A stretch of DNA of 64,000 nucleotides from Congregibacter litoralis KT71 (lineage in GTDB: Bacteria > Pseudomonadota > Gammaproteobacteria > Pseudomonadales > Halieaceae): assembly GCF_000153125.2 (NCBI RefSeq), contig NZ_CM002299.1, positions 744,809 through 808,808 of the forward strand. The letters are read 5' to 3'. This document shows positions 1 to 7,018 of the stretch, one piece after another. A program made the translations under genes and the position numbers. The stretch's first letter is position 1. Every line of letters begins with the position of its first letter. The notes under the pieces were generated by a model. The model was not told where the DNA came from and ran no database searches. It saw only the letters and a list, made by a program, of their open reading frames with translations.

Positions 1-396
1 TAGCGTCAGGGCGTACTCGTAACCATTGTTGGCGATGAACAAACCATTACCCATATGAACTGAGATTGTGGCCACCAGCATCGTGATCGCTATAGCGATA
101 GCCGCGGGACGTGTCAGCAGGCCCACTATCAGCAAAAGGCCGCCAACGAATTCGGCGCCTCCGGCGAGCAAAGCCATCAGCAAGCCGGGCTCCAGGCCGA
201 TGCTGGCCAGCCACTTCCCGGTCCCTGCCAAGCCATAGCCGCCGAACCAACCAAAGAGTTTCTGAGCACCGTGGGCCGCTAGAATAAGCCCCACCGGTAC
301 CCGCAGGATCAGTCCCGCATAGTCGCTGCGTCTCTCGGGGTTTCCTGTGCTTCCCGGTCCGAGGGCGAGGTCTGTTGCTGTTTTAACCACGTTCAT
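1..396 (-). CDS. DoxX family membrane protein (C-terminus cut by window edge)
   Basis: The reverse strand reads 132 codons without a stop, beginning at an ATG preceded by AAGGAG eight bases upstream, and runs off the left edge. The protein has the DoxX pattern: a hydrophobic segment containing a Gly-rich AHGAQKLFGWFGG motif at about residues 40-52, then further hydrophobic segments with AGGAEFVGGLLL and a TRPAAIAIAI stretch. DoxX proteins are four-helix inner-membrane proteins of poorly defined redox-related function. It lies in the same direction as the small membrane protein, the isochorismatase-like hydrolase and the pirin, so it may be the last visible member of that cassette, although a 198-bp gap separates it from the next gene. 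The family call is firm; the role is not. Confidence 0.85.
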   Translation of the reverse strand, partial: MNVVKTATDLALGPGSTGNPERRSDYAGLILRVPVGLILAAHGAQKLFGWFGGYGLAGTGKWLASIGLEPGLLMALLAGGAEFVGGLLLIVGLLTRPAAIAIAITMLVATISVHMGNGLFIANNGYEYALTL

Positions 397-594
397 TTTC
401 TTGCTCCTTATTCGTTGTTGGAGGTCACAAGGTATAGCCCGCAAGGCTCCAGTTATTGTCTTCTCGTGCCAGACTGTTAACCGATCGCGACAATCCTCAG
501 CTGCCGCTGCGCTCCGCCCTGCACCAAAGCCGAATCGATGGGGCGTGGTCTGCGTCTCTCCAGATCTCGGGGCTTGCATGTAGTAGTTCTTCGG
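397..594. other. Intergenic stretch, no gene seen
   Basis: These 198 bp lie between the DoxX gene and the small membrane-protein gene. Only the DoxX ribosome binding site at the left end is recognisable. The plus-strand open frames here have no family resemblance and no start context. Confidence 0.5.
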
Positions 595-822
595 CTACCG
601 ATACAGCCAGTCACCCGCCACACGTGTCAGCAGTGGCATGATGAGATAGGACATCAGTCCAACCATGATCACCACCGATAACGAGACGTGGATCAGGGGA
701 GAGTCGGGCAGCACGGCCTGAAGTGAAGGCGGGATAATGTGCACGGGAAAGAGGAGGCCCAAGAAGGTTAGCAATGCCATTTTGTGACGCTTTGGTGGAT
801 CACACGCCGTCGTCTTGCTCAT
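595..822 (-). CDS. Small two-helix membrane protein resembling the C-terminal tail domain of ABM-fold proteins
   Basis: 75 aa. I chose the start at 822 because AAGGAGG sits ten bases upstream; a longer frame to 903 has no ribosome site and overlaps the upstream gene. The sequence PPKRHKMALLTFLGLLFP, followed by a second helix with LMSYLIMPLLTR and a terminal DWLYR, matches what I know of the membrane tail at the C-terminus of bacterial proteins annotated as antibiotic biosynthesis monooxygenases. Here it is free-standing, without the ABM ferredoxin-like domain. It starts 36 bp after the isochorismatase-like gene and is probably co-transcribed with it. The similarity is by eye and the function is unknown. 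Confidence 0.6.
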   Translation of the reverse strand: MSKTTACDPPKRHKMALLTFLGLLFPVHIIPPSLQAVLPDSPLIHVSLSVVIMVGLMSYLIMPLLTRVAGDWLYR

Positions 823-857
823 GCTATTAGCCTCCTTATACCGAACGCACATTGTGC

Positions 858-1481
858 TTATGCAGCAACACTCGACCGCACCTGGCCAACGAGGGTGGCC
901 CAATCCATACTGAGTGCACTGTAAACATCCGCCGCTTTCTCAGATGCATTGTCCGCAAGTATTTCGACCATAAGGCTTGCTCCATCGGCAACGACGACAC
1001 CGCTCTGAGCAAGCCTGAGCAGCCCGGTTTCGCGCTTCGTGCGGTCGAAGGTCCCGCTTGCATCTACGGCGACGTAAGCTTCGAAGCCTTCGCGAGCGGC
1101 ACGCATCGCAGGGAAGGCGGCACATACTTCGAGGGATACGCCGGCAAATATGAGTTTGCTTCGGCCGGTGGCACGAATTGCCTTTTCGACACGGGGGTCG
1201 TCCCAGGCATTGACTGATGTGCGGTCAATGAACGTATGGTTCGGCAGAGCTTTCTGCAGTTCAGGAAAGGCCGGCCCCCATAGCGTATTGGCCGAGGTCG
1301 TCGTCGTGACAATTGGTAGATTTAGAATGTGCGCCGCAGAAGCCAGTCCGACTACATTGTGTTTCAGTTCGGCGATGGAGTAGTCGCGCACGCCGGTCAT
1401 TAATCCCACCTGATGATCGACAAGCACTAGGGCCGCGTTCTCGGCCGTGAGCGGGGAAGGATTTGTTATCGATTGGTTCAT
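858..1481 (-). CDS. Isochorismatase-family (YcaC-like) cysteine hydrolase
   Basis: 207 aa, the usual length. The catalytic layout of the cysteine hydrolase family is visible: an aspartate in LVLVDHQVG (D22), a block RTSVNAWDDPRV at 87-98, and the nucleophile in AGVSLEVCAAFPA (C120). YcaC of E. coli has the same arrangement, including the VDHQ and INAWD blocks and GVVTEVC. The physiological substrate of YcaC-type enzymes is not established. The gene sits directly upstream of the small membrane protein and downstream of the pirin, and a LysR regulator is transcribed away from the cassette. This arrangement recurs in proteobacteria and suggests a response to aromatic or redox-active compounds, which is inference. 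Confidence 0.9.
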   Translation of the reverse strand: MNQSITNPSPLTAENAALVLVDHQVGLMTGVRDYSIAELKHNVVGLASAAHILNLPIVTTTTSANTLWGPAFPELQKALPNHTFIDRTSVNAWDDPRVEKAIRATGRSKLIFAGVSLEVCAAFPAMRAAREGFEAYVAVDASGTFDRTKRETGLLRLAQSGVVVADGASLMVEILADNASEKAADVYSALSMDWATLVGQVRSSVAA

Positions 1482-1520
1482 ATCATTTCTCCTGATTTGC
1501 GTTTTAGGTGTGGGGGTACT

Positions 1521-2432
1521 TCAGGCGATTCGACCAAACTGGCCGGCCGCATAGGCCGCCTGGGCCTCGTCGATTTTTTCTTCCGAGTCCATGACGAAGG
1601 GGCCGCGCTGGACGAAGGCTTCTCGCAGTGGCTCTGCATCAAAAAGCGCGAAATGGCTGGTCGCGTTCTTGCGGCTCGCTAATCGAATGTGCACCGGATG
1701 TCCTGTGGAAGGATTGCTTATGCTTATGCTTATGGCGTCACCCTGTGGAATAGTGAGCAGTTGGCCAGCCACCGACACGCTCAGCTCACCCTCAACGGCA
1801 TGTACCCACGCATTTCGTTGCTGCTTAAGAAGATGTTCAAAGCCTCTCGCTCCCATGACGTAACCATCTAGGATCGTCATGGAGGAATCGGGAGCGCGAA
1901 AACCAAGCACGTCATTTGAGCGCCCAAGCGCCACGCGAACGCGGTGGCTCTCGCTGGAAATCACCGGCATCTCGCTGCCGCGTACAAGTAAAGAGGTCGG
2001 CGTGTCATACCGTTGCCGCTGGGGCAGGTTTACGAATACCTGCAGGCCATGGATACGGGACCCTGGTCGCGGTGCCTCGTCGTGGAGCGCGCCGCTTCCG
2101 GCTTTTAGCCAGTAGAGGTCTCCTGGCTGCAGATCGAAGTCGTTACCCAGTGTGTCCCTGTTATGAAAGCGCCCTGCGCTGTCCTCAAAAAGGAGTGAGA
2201 CTGCCGATAGACCTGCGTGAGGATGTACGCCAAACGTCGGTTCTGTCATGACGTAGTGATCCACCATGACGAGGGGATCCATGGCGACCTCGAGGTCCAT
2301 GGCGCGAAAGCTTCTAGCTTCAAAGCCGTCACCAATGGAAAGCGCTGCACCGGATAATGGTGGACTCACGAGGGGGGCCACAGGGCCAGTGTGTGGGTGG
2401 CGGTAATCGATTGCTGTGCTGTTGGTATTCAT
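1521..2432 (-). CDS. Pirin family protein
   Basis: 303 aa from the ATG at 2432, chosen because GGAGAG lies seven bases upstream; an in-frame ATG at 2477 would overlap the probable operator. This is a two-cupin pirin. The N-terminal cupin has the metal ligands HPHAGLS and GALHDE, corresponding to the H-x-H, H and E positions of the pirin family, and a following block IHGLQVFVNLPQ. Pirins bind iron; some have quercetinase activity, many have no known substrate. It is the first gene of the leftward cassette and diverges from the LysR gene. Confidence 0.92.
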   Translation of the reverse strand: MNTNSTAIDYRHPHTGPVAPLVSPPLSGAALSIGDGFEARSFRAMDLEVAMDPLVMVDHYVMTEPTFGVHPHAGLSAVSLLFEDSAGRFHNRDTLGNDFDLQPGDLYWLKAGSGALHDEAPRPGSRIHGLQVFVNLPQRQRYDTPTSLLVRGSEMPVISSESHRVRVALGRSNDVLGFRAPDSSMTILDGYVMGARGFEHLLKQQRNAWVHAVEGELSVSVAGQLLTIPQGDAISISISNPSTGHPVHIRLASRKNATSHFALFDAEPLREAFVQRGPFVMDSEEKIDEAQAAYAAGQFGRIA

Positions 2433-2475
2433 GTTGGTGCTCTCCGTTGGACCGTTGTTGCTACGCCCTTTAAAC

Positions 2476-2532
2476 ATATATGGAACAATTTTGATAAGAA
2501 GAGCTATAAATTGAATTTACTGTTCCATTTAT
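2476..2532. promoter_or_regulatory. Imperfect inverted repeat in the pirin/LysR intergenic region, probable LysR operator
   Basis: The 14-mers at 2476-2489 (ATATATGGAACAAT) and 2519-2532 (ACTGTTCCATTTAT) are reverse complements at 12 of 14 positions, with a perfect 8-bp core (ATGGAACA/TGTTCCAT) and centres 43 bp apart, close to four helical turns. They lie between divergently transcribed genes, where LysR regulators usually bind to control both themselves and the target operon. The intervening DNA is AT-rich. The binding role is inferred. Confidence 0.5.
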
Positions 2533-2576
2533 GAAACTATTGAGGCAACACTGCTGCTGATGAACCGCCTTTAACG

Positions 2577-3515
2577 ATGAATGCCATTGATCTGAACGAC
2601 TATTTCTACTTCGTACATGTTGTGGAGAAGCGGGGTTTTTCATCGGCCGCTCAGGCGTTGGGGATGCCCAAGTCGAGATTGAGTCGACATATCAGCGCCC
2701 TAGAGAGGCGTCTGGACACGCGTCTCATTCAGCGAACAACTAGGCAGTTCAACGTCACCGAGAGCGGTGAGCTGTTTTATCGGCATGCTCGCGCATTGAT
2801 CGATGAGATGGAGGCCGCTGAAGCGGCGATAAAACGGAGCAAGAACTCGTTGTCGGGGAACGTTGTTTTGAGTTGTTCCGTCGGTGTTGCGCAGTTTGCA
2901 GTGAAGGAAATTCTGGCGCGCTTTCTCGTCGACAATCCGCTCGTTACGGTTGCCCAGCAGGTCACCAATCAAAACATTGATCTTGTCGCGGCAGGTGTTG
3001 ACCTGTCTATTCGCGGACACGTCGGTCCCTTACCGGACTCCTCGCTCATTCAGCAGAAGCTCGCGACAGTGGAGTGGAACCTTTTCTGCGCAGCCGGTTA
3101 TCAGGAACAGCATGGCCTCATTGATAGTCCGGAGGATTTGCTAAATCACGATGCCCTATCTCTGGGATGGCAGTCTCCGAGGGGCAAATGGTCTTTACAG
3201 AATTACTCGGGAGAAAGCGTTGAGGTGGCCATTATTCCGCGCCTCAAAAGTGAAGACATGTCCACTCTCAAAGAGGCCGCAATTCAGGGCCTGGGGGTCG
3301 TTGCATTACCGGCGTATACCTGTCGGCAGGAGCTAAATGGTGGACACCTGGAAAGAGTGCTGACTGACTGGCATGCAGGCGTAGCGCAATTGACCCTCTT
3401 GAAGCCCAGCCGAACGGGTATGTCACCACCGGTGGAGGCGCTTAACGCTTTTCTAACGGCGGAGCTTGCGGACTTTGTGAGGAGTCCTGGCGATGATGCG
3501 GGCTCTTCATCATAA
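2577..3515 (+). CDS. LysR-family transcriptional regulator
   Basis: 312 aa. The N-terminal winged helix-turn-helix is clear, with GFSSAAQALGMPKSRLSRHI at about residues 20-39 and LGTRL-type wing residues (LDTRLIQRTTR), followed by the substrate-binding domain (about 92-300) typical of the family. It is divergent from the pirin gene and presumably controls the pirin/isochorismatase/membrane-protein cassette. The last residues (GSSS and the stop) are read from the first 15 bases of an ISL3-type terminal repeat at 3501, so the native C-terminus appears to have been replaced by IS sequence. The regulator looks otherwise intact. Confidence 0.92.
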   Translation: MNAIDLNDYFYFVHVVEKRGFSSAAQALGMPKSRLSRHISALERRLDTRLIQRTTRQFNVTESGELFYRHARALIDEMEAAEAAIKRSKNSLSGNVVLSCSVGVAQFAVKEILARFLVDNPLVTVAQQVTNQNIDLVAAGVDLSIRGHVGPLPDSSLIQQKLATVEWNLFCAAGYQEQHGLIDSPEDLLNHDALSLGWQSPRGKWSLQNYSGESVEVAIIPRLKSEDMSTLKEAAIQGLGVVALPAYTCRQELNGGHLERVLTDWHAGVAQLTLLKPSRTGMSPPVEALNAFLTAELADFVRSPGDDAGSSS

Positions 3516-3568
3516 ACGTGGGACACCGGCATTCCTTAAACTGAATTTGCGGAAATGCTTGAGGTCGA
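3501..3568. repeat. Solo ISL3-type left end (relic)
   Basis: The sequence from GGCTCTTCATCAT through TTAAACTGAATTTGCGGAA matches the left end of the intact ISL3 element at 10079 with scattered mismatches, then continues as AGGTCGAAT like the second relic at 9977. No transposase follows. It is a degraded end of a related element and overlaps the stop codon of the LysR gene. Confidence 0.75.
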
Positions 3569-3793
3569 ATAGCTGTTGTCCTTGGCGGGCGCGACCGATG
3601 CCCTGGAATCAGAGTAACCGTGGGGGGCTGCCCCTGTTTTGGTCTTGAAAGGCTTCGTTTTGTTGCCCGAATCAGTGTCGGCAATAATCTATTGGGCCCC
3701 TGGGACCTCAAAGCTACGATCCATCATTTGCGCCTGGCGCGGCCGCATATAATGACAATATGCACACACACAAGGCGTGCTATTCACTTTAGC
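3569..3793. promoter_or_regulatory. Intergenic region with a likely promoter for the toxin-antitoxin pair
   Basis: A perfect TATAAT at 3748-3753 lies 40 bp before the toxin start codon, with no good TTGACA at 16-18 bp (a TTGCGC at 3728-3733 is only 14 bp away). No convincing gene is seen in this stretch; a longer frame that would extend the toxin upstream to 3620 lacks family support. Confidence 0.4.
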
Positions 3794-4072
3794 ATGAAGG
3801 TCTTTGATTGGAGCGCCGAGAAGAACCGACTGTTTGTGGAGGAACGAGGCCTTGCATTTGAGGAGGCTGCCTTCTACATCCAGGCGGGCGGGCTGCTGGA
3901 CGACATCGCACACCCCAATACGTCAAGCTATCCCAACCAGCGATTGTTCGTGGTGCTCATTGGGGACTACGTTTACCTCGTGCCTTATGTCGAAGATGAG
4001 GAGCGAATTTTTCTGAAGACCATTATTCCTAGTAGGAAGTTCACAAAGCTGTATCTGGGAGGTGCTAGATGA
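3794..4072 (+). CDS. BrnT-like toxin (type II toxin-antitoxin)
   Basis: 92 aa from the ATG at 3794; the open frame extends further upstream, but the family begins at the MKVFDWSAEKN block. BrnT toxins are small RNase-like proteins of about 90 aa that start with F-x-W-x-x-x-K, then a short helix and an F-E-E-A motif; here FDWSAEKNRLFVEERGLAFEEA fits, followed by a beta-rich half with RLFVVLIGDYVYLVPYV. It overlaps the next gene by four bases (ATGA), the arrangement of toxin-first pairs. The upstream ribosome site is weak. Without a search I cannot say which BrnT subgroup it belongs to. Confidence 0.72.
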   Translation: MKVFDWSAEKNRLFVEERGLAFEEAAFYIQAGGLLDDIAHPNTSSYPNQRLFVVLIGDYVYLVPYVEDEERIFLKTIIPSRKFTKLYLGGAR

Positions 4073-4356
4073 CTAACGCGAAGCTGACAGAAGAGGAGCA
4101 GGAGCTTCTTGAAGCGGTTGAGAAGGGGGAGTTCATTTCTGTCCTTACTAAAAACCGGCGTGAACAGTTGGAAGCGATCGCTACAAATACTTTCAAGAAG
4201 GACAAGCGCATCAACATCCGTATATCCAACCGAGACCTACTGGCTGTGCAGTCGAAAGCGTCGCAAGAGGGTATTCCCTATCAGACGCTCGTCTCCAGCA
4301 TTATCCACAAATACGTTAGCGGCTCGCTGAAGGATGTAACAGAAGAAAAAAAATAG
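4069..4356 (+). CDS. CopG/ribbon-helix-helix-type antitoxin
   Basis: 95 aa. The C-terminal half, KDKRINIRISNRDLLAVQ then SQEGIPYQTLVSSIIHKYV, is the pattern of antitoxins of the BrnA/CopG-like group (RIN-x-R-I beta strand followed by two helices); the acidic N-terminus is likely to be the toxin-binding part. It overlaps the toxin stop codon by ATGA. Its stop lies five bases before the left 45-bp tRNA repeat, so the pair sits just outside the tRNA-bounded segment. Antitoxins of this type repress their own operon, which is expected here but not shown. Confidence 0.72.
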   Translation: MTNAKLTEEEQELLEAVEKGEFISVLTKNRREQLEAIATNTFKKDKRINIRISNRDLLAVQSKASQEGIPYQTLVSSIIHKYVSGSLKDVTEEKK

Positions 4357-4361
4357 AGAAT

Positions 4362-4406
4362 TGGTGGGCCCAGTAGGACTTGAACCTACGACCAATCGAT
4401 TATGAG
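4362..4406 (-). repeat. Left attachment-type repeat: 45-bp fragment of tRNA-Ile2 3' end
   Basis: All 45 bases are identical to 11736-11780, which is the part of the tRNA-Ile2 gene from the anticodon loop to the terminal CCA. The match stops abruptly on both sides. A displaced 3' tRNA fragment is the standard scar left when an element integrates into a tRNA gene, so this is the distal att site of a 7.4-kb segment ending at the intact tRNA. Confidence 0.88.
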
Positions 4407-4811
4407 GAGCTCGGAGACGGGCGGAATCCTCGGAATAAGCGGAAGAAAGCTAAGCCTTTTTCTCGATGCCAAAACACCTGATCTGCCGAAGCCGAACTTA
4501 TCCCGAACGCGATGTGCCAGTGGGGGAGGGGATCAACTCCTCAAGTCGAAGAAACGTAAGGGATTTCGCTGCACCGAACACCGAACGATTCCCGAACGGG
4601 TAGGGCTGTGTCGGTTTTGTCAGTGCGTATCTTGTGCGTGGACGCAGAAGCGGACGTTCAGCAGGCCCCGATCTGCTGCCTTCGAGCGCCAGAAACTGGT
4701 CATCACCCGACCCTGTAATCTCGTCACGAACGACCGCTGTCGCCTAGAACCAGGCGTCGTACTCCCTTCAGAACTACCAACCAACTGGTCCAGAAAAAGC
4801 GTCGAAAATCG
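4407..4811. other. 405-bp stretch next to the att repeat, no gene recognised
   Basis: An integrase would be expected beside one of the two att repeats. None can be read here. One open frame of 137 codons crosses the region but is rich in Arg, Ser and Cys, has no ribosome site and resembles nothing I know. The stretch may be the remains of a deleted integrase end. Confidence 0.5.
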
Positions 4812-5618
4812 CTAAATGCTGGGTTCGAGGTAGTACATTTGGATCAGCTCTGTCACTTCGGATGGATCAAAGAGCGCGTGACCGGATATTGTGAAGCAGT
4901 CCAGTTCCTCGGGGCCGGGAAACGAGTAATAGTGGCCGCCAGAGGATTGCACAGTTGCATTGAGTGACCCTCCGGAAGCAAGTGTCTCTACTGCGGCCGC
5001 CATCTCGGCGACGCCATCAGCATACAAGTTGATTACCTGCCACAAGTAAGATTTACCAGGTACCAAAGGGTTCAGTGTCTGACTAATAACCCCGCCCGTA
5101 TCAATGCTGGAGTCTTCTATGAAATGGAGGGTTGTTCCTAGCTCTTGGTCGCCGGCGAGCATGGCCCAGAAACTGGCCATTACTCCGCGATAACTGGGTA
5201 GCAAACCAGAGTGCAGGTTGATCACGCCGAGAGGAGGCAGGGAGATCACCGCGTCTCGCAAAATACCGCCATAGCGAATAGAAAGAATAAGATCGGGAGA
5301 GATCGTGCTCACCTTTGCGATCCCATCTTCACTATTAATATGGTTCTCTATTACTGGAGCTGATCGAAGCATCGACGAAAGGCCGTGAAAGCTTCGCATC
5401 TGGGCTTGCGCGCCATAGTCCAGTAAAGGAAATACTATGTCATTGAATAGGCTTTGTTCAAAGAACTTGAGCATTTCTAGCTGCGGTGCTCTTCGCTTGC
5501 CGCCCCCGACGGCCGAAGACAGCATCAGGTACAGGCTGTGACCACGCAGCTTGGGTAAAAGCAGATTTAGAGCGTAATTACTGGCGAGGTCTTGATTGGC
5601 CAGGATGAGCACTTTCAC
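4812..5618 (-). CDS. Formyltransferase-fold protein (single domain)
   Basis: 268 aa from a GTG start. The 10-formyltetrahydrofolate formyltransferase active-site layout is present: GVINLHSGLLPSYRG at about 131-145 gives the N134/H136 pair, and DSSIDTGGVI provides the aspartate (D173), matching the N-H-D triad of methionyl-tRNA, GAR and UDP-sugar formyltransferases. The C-terminal domain of methionyl-tRNA formyltransferase is absent and there are only about 90 residues after the catalytic core, so it is not the housekeeping Fmt. The N-terminal third is divergent. It could formylate a sugar nucleotide or another amine; no sugar-biosynthesis genes surround it. It is cargo of the tRNA-bounded segment. 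Confidence 0.75.
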   Translation of the reverse strand: MKVLILANQDLASNYALNLLLPKLRGHSLYLMLSSAVGGGKRRAPQLEMLKFFEQSLFNDIVFPLLDYGAQAQMRSFHGLSSMLRSAPVIENHINSEDGIAKVSTISPDLILSIRYGGILRDAVISLPPLGVINLHSGLLPSYRGVMASFWAMLAGDQELGTTLHFIEDSSIDTGGVISQTLNPLVPGKSYLWQVINLYADGVAEMAAAVETLASGGSLNATVQSSGGHYYSFPGPEELDCFTISGHALFDPSEVTELIQMYYLEPSI

Positions 5619-5918
5619 TGTTCATTAGGTCCCAAGTGATAAAGCGTCTAGCCTAACTGCTGGCACGATTCTCGAATAGTCGTGAGATCACTGAATTTTG
5701 AGCACCACAAGTCCTGCAGATCATCAAATCTAGTTTTATAGCAGAAGGATTTTTGACAAACCGTCAATGTCGCAAATGAGGTGTCCTGGGCCATTGCCAA
5801 AGACCGCCTTCGCCTGGGTGGTTTTGCCCCCGCTCAGTGGACAGTTTCTAAAGATCCTTAGACTTCCCACGGTGCGGTAGATACCTCCGGGCTATGATAA
5901 GCCCAAAGGAGGAAACCC

Positions 5919-6203
5919 ATGAGTAACCAACGTTATACCCCGATTTCAAGGGGAGGGTGGTGCGCCAGGTACCTTAGCAAAACCATTCCCTACCCACGGT
6001 TGCCGAACGTCTTGGCGTTTCAGCACGAAGTTTTTTTCCGAGGGATCAACGCTGTAAAACCCGATAAAAGCGAAGCCCAAGCCAACGAACTCCTGCTCGC
6101 TAAACAGGAAGAGCTCAAGCTGCGAGCAGAACTTAGGCGCGCACAGGAGGAGCGTGATGTCCTAAAAAAGGTGACAAGGTACTTTGCGCAGGAACCCGAG
6201 TGA
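5919..6203 (+). pseudogene. IS3 OrfA remnant, frameshifted
   Basis: The first eight codons (MSNQRYTP) and the last third (KPDKSEAQANELLLAKQEEL then DVLKKVTRYFAQEPE) are typical of IS3-family OrfA with its leucine-zipper helix. Between them the annotated frame is nonsense; reading one base later gives FKGRVVRQVP, a stop, then PTVAERLGVSARSFF, which is the helix-turn-helix part. So at least two frameshifts and one stop break the gene. Confidence 0.82.
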
Positions 6204-6905
6204 AGTACCAGTTTGTACTTGCACACCGAGATCGCTGGAGTATCCAGTTGATGTGCCGAATGCTCCAGATTGCACGGAGTGGAATTTATGCCTGGCTCCA
6301 CACGCCTATGTCTGAGCGAGCAATAGAAGATCAACGATTGCTGGGCCTCATTAAAGATTCCTACGCCGCCAGGAGCGGCGTTTATGGATCGCCGCGGGTC
6401 TTTCTCGATCTTCGTGAAGCCGGGGAGACCTGTGACAAACACCGTGTGGCGAGAATCATGTGAACCCATAAAATCAAGTCGCTACGCGATTACAAGGCCC
6501 CACGCCACATCGCTGGTCGCCCTTCGTTGATCGCTTCCAATCGATTGCAACACGAATTCACCGTGGACTTTCCTGACATTGACCGGGTGACTGACATTAC
6601 ATTCATCCGAACCTGACAAGGCTGGCTGTACTTATCCGTCGTGGTAGACCTGTTCTCGCGCAAAGTCGTTGGCTGGTCCATGAAGCCTTCGCTGAGTCGG
6701 GAGGTTGTCCTGGATGCTTTGCTGATGGCGGTCACTCGACGTCGTCCCTCGCAAAAGGTGATTGTGCATTCTGATCAAGGCACGCCGTTCGGTAGCGATG
6801 ACTGGGTGCGCCTCTACACTGATAACGGGCTGGTTCCTAGCATGAGTCGTCGCGGTAATTGTTGGGATAATGCCGTTGCCGAATCATTCTTTTACAGCTT
6901 CAAAA
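6200..6905 (+). pseudogene. IS3 OrfB transposase remnant with two in-frame TGA stops
   Basis: The frame reads KYQFVLAHRDRWSIQLMC through VYGSPRVFLDL, TDITFIRT, VVDLFSRKVVGWSM, HSDQGTPF and RRGNCWDNAVAESFF, which is the IS3 transposase with its D-D-E residues. It is interrupted by TGA at 6461 (where CGA for arginine is expected) and TGA at 6614 (where TGG for tryptophan is expected in IRTWQGWLY). It is truncated after FYSFKKK. It starts with ATGA-type overlap on the OrfA frame. Confidence 0.85.
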
Positions 6906-6911
6906 AAAAAC

Positions 6912-6951
6912 AAAAAAAGGCCGCAGCACACTGACGTGCTTGCGGCCTTTA
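6912..6951 (-). terminator. Intrinsic terminator of the TonB receptor gene
   Basis: On the minus strand an AAAGGCCGCAAGCAC arm pairs with GTGCTGCGGCCTTT across a short loop and is followed by a run of T interrupted by one G. It lies 67 bp beyond the stop codon of the receptor gene. The A-rich other side might let it work for the plus strand as well. Confidence 0.8.
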
Positions 6952-7018
6952 GCGCTTCTTTTTTTTTGCTTGCCCGATAAGGGACAGCTAGCGAAACTTT
7001 GCCTGGAGCTGTGTCCCC

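Larger units (their letters stand above)
5830..6905 (+). mobile_element. Degenerate IS3-family element (truncated at its right end)
   Basis: Two reading frames of the IS3 OrfA/OrfB type are present, both broken. The left boundary is approximate: the sequence around 5820-5890 before the strong AAGGAGG at 5907-5913 looks like IS3 left-end DNA, but I cannot define the terminal repeat. The right end is missing: OrfB stops matching at about 6903, where the terminator of the TonB receptor gene begins, about 45 codons before the usual end. The element is inactive. Confidence 0.8.

Noticed and set aside
4402..4815. 137-codon open frame between the att repeat and the formyltransferase gene
   Set aside because: It begins inside the tRNA fragment, has no ribosome site, odd composition and no family resemblance.
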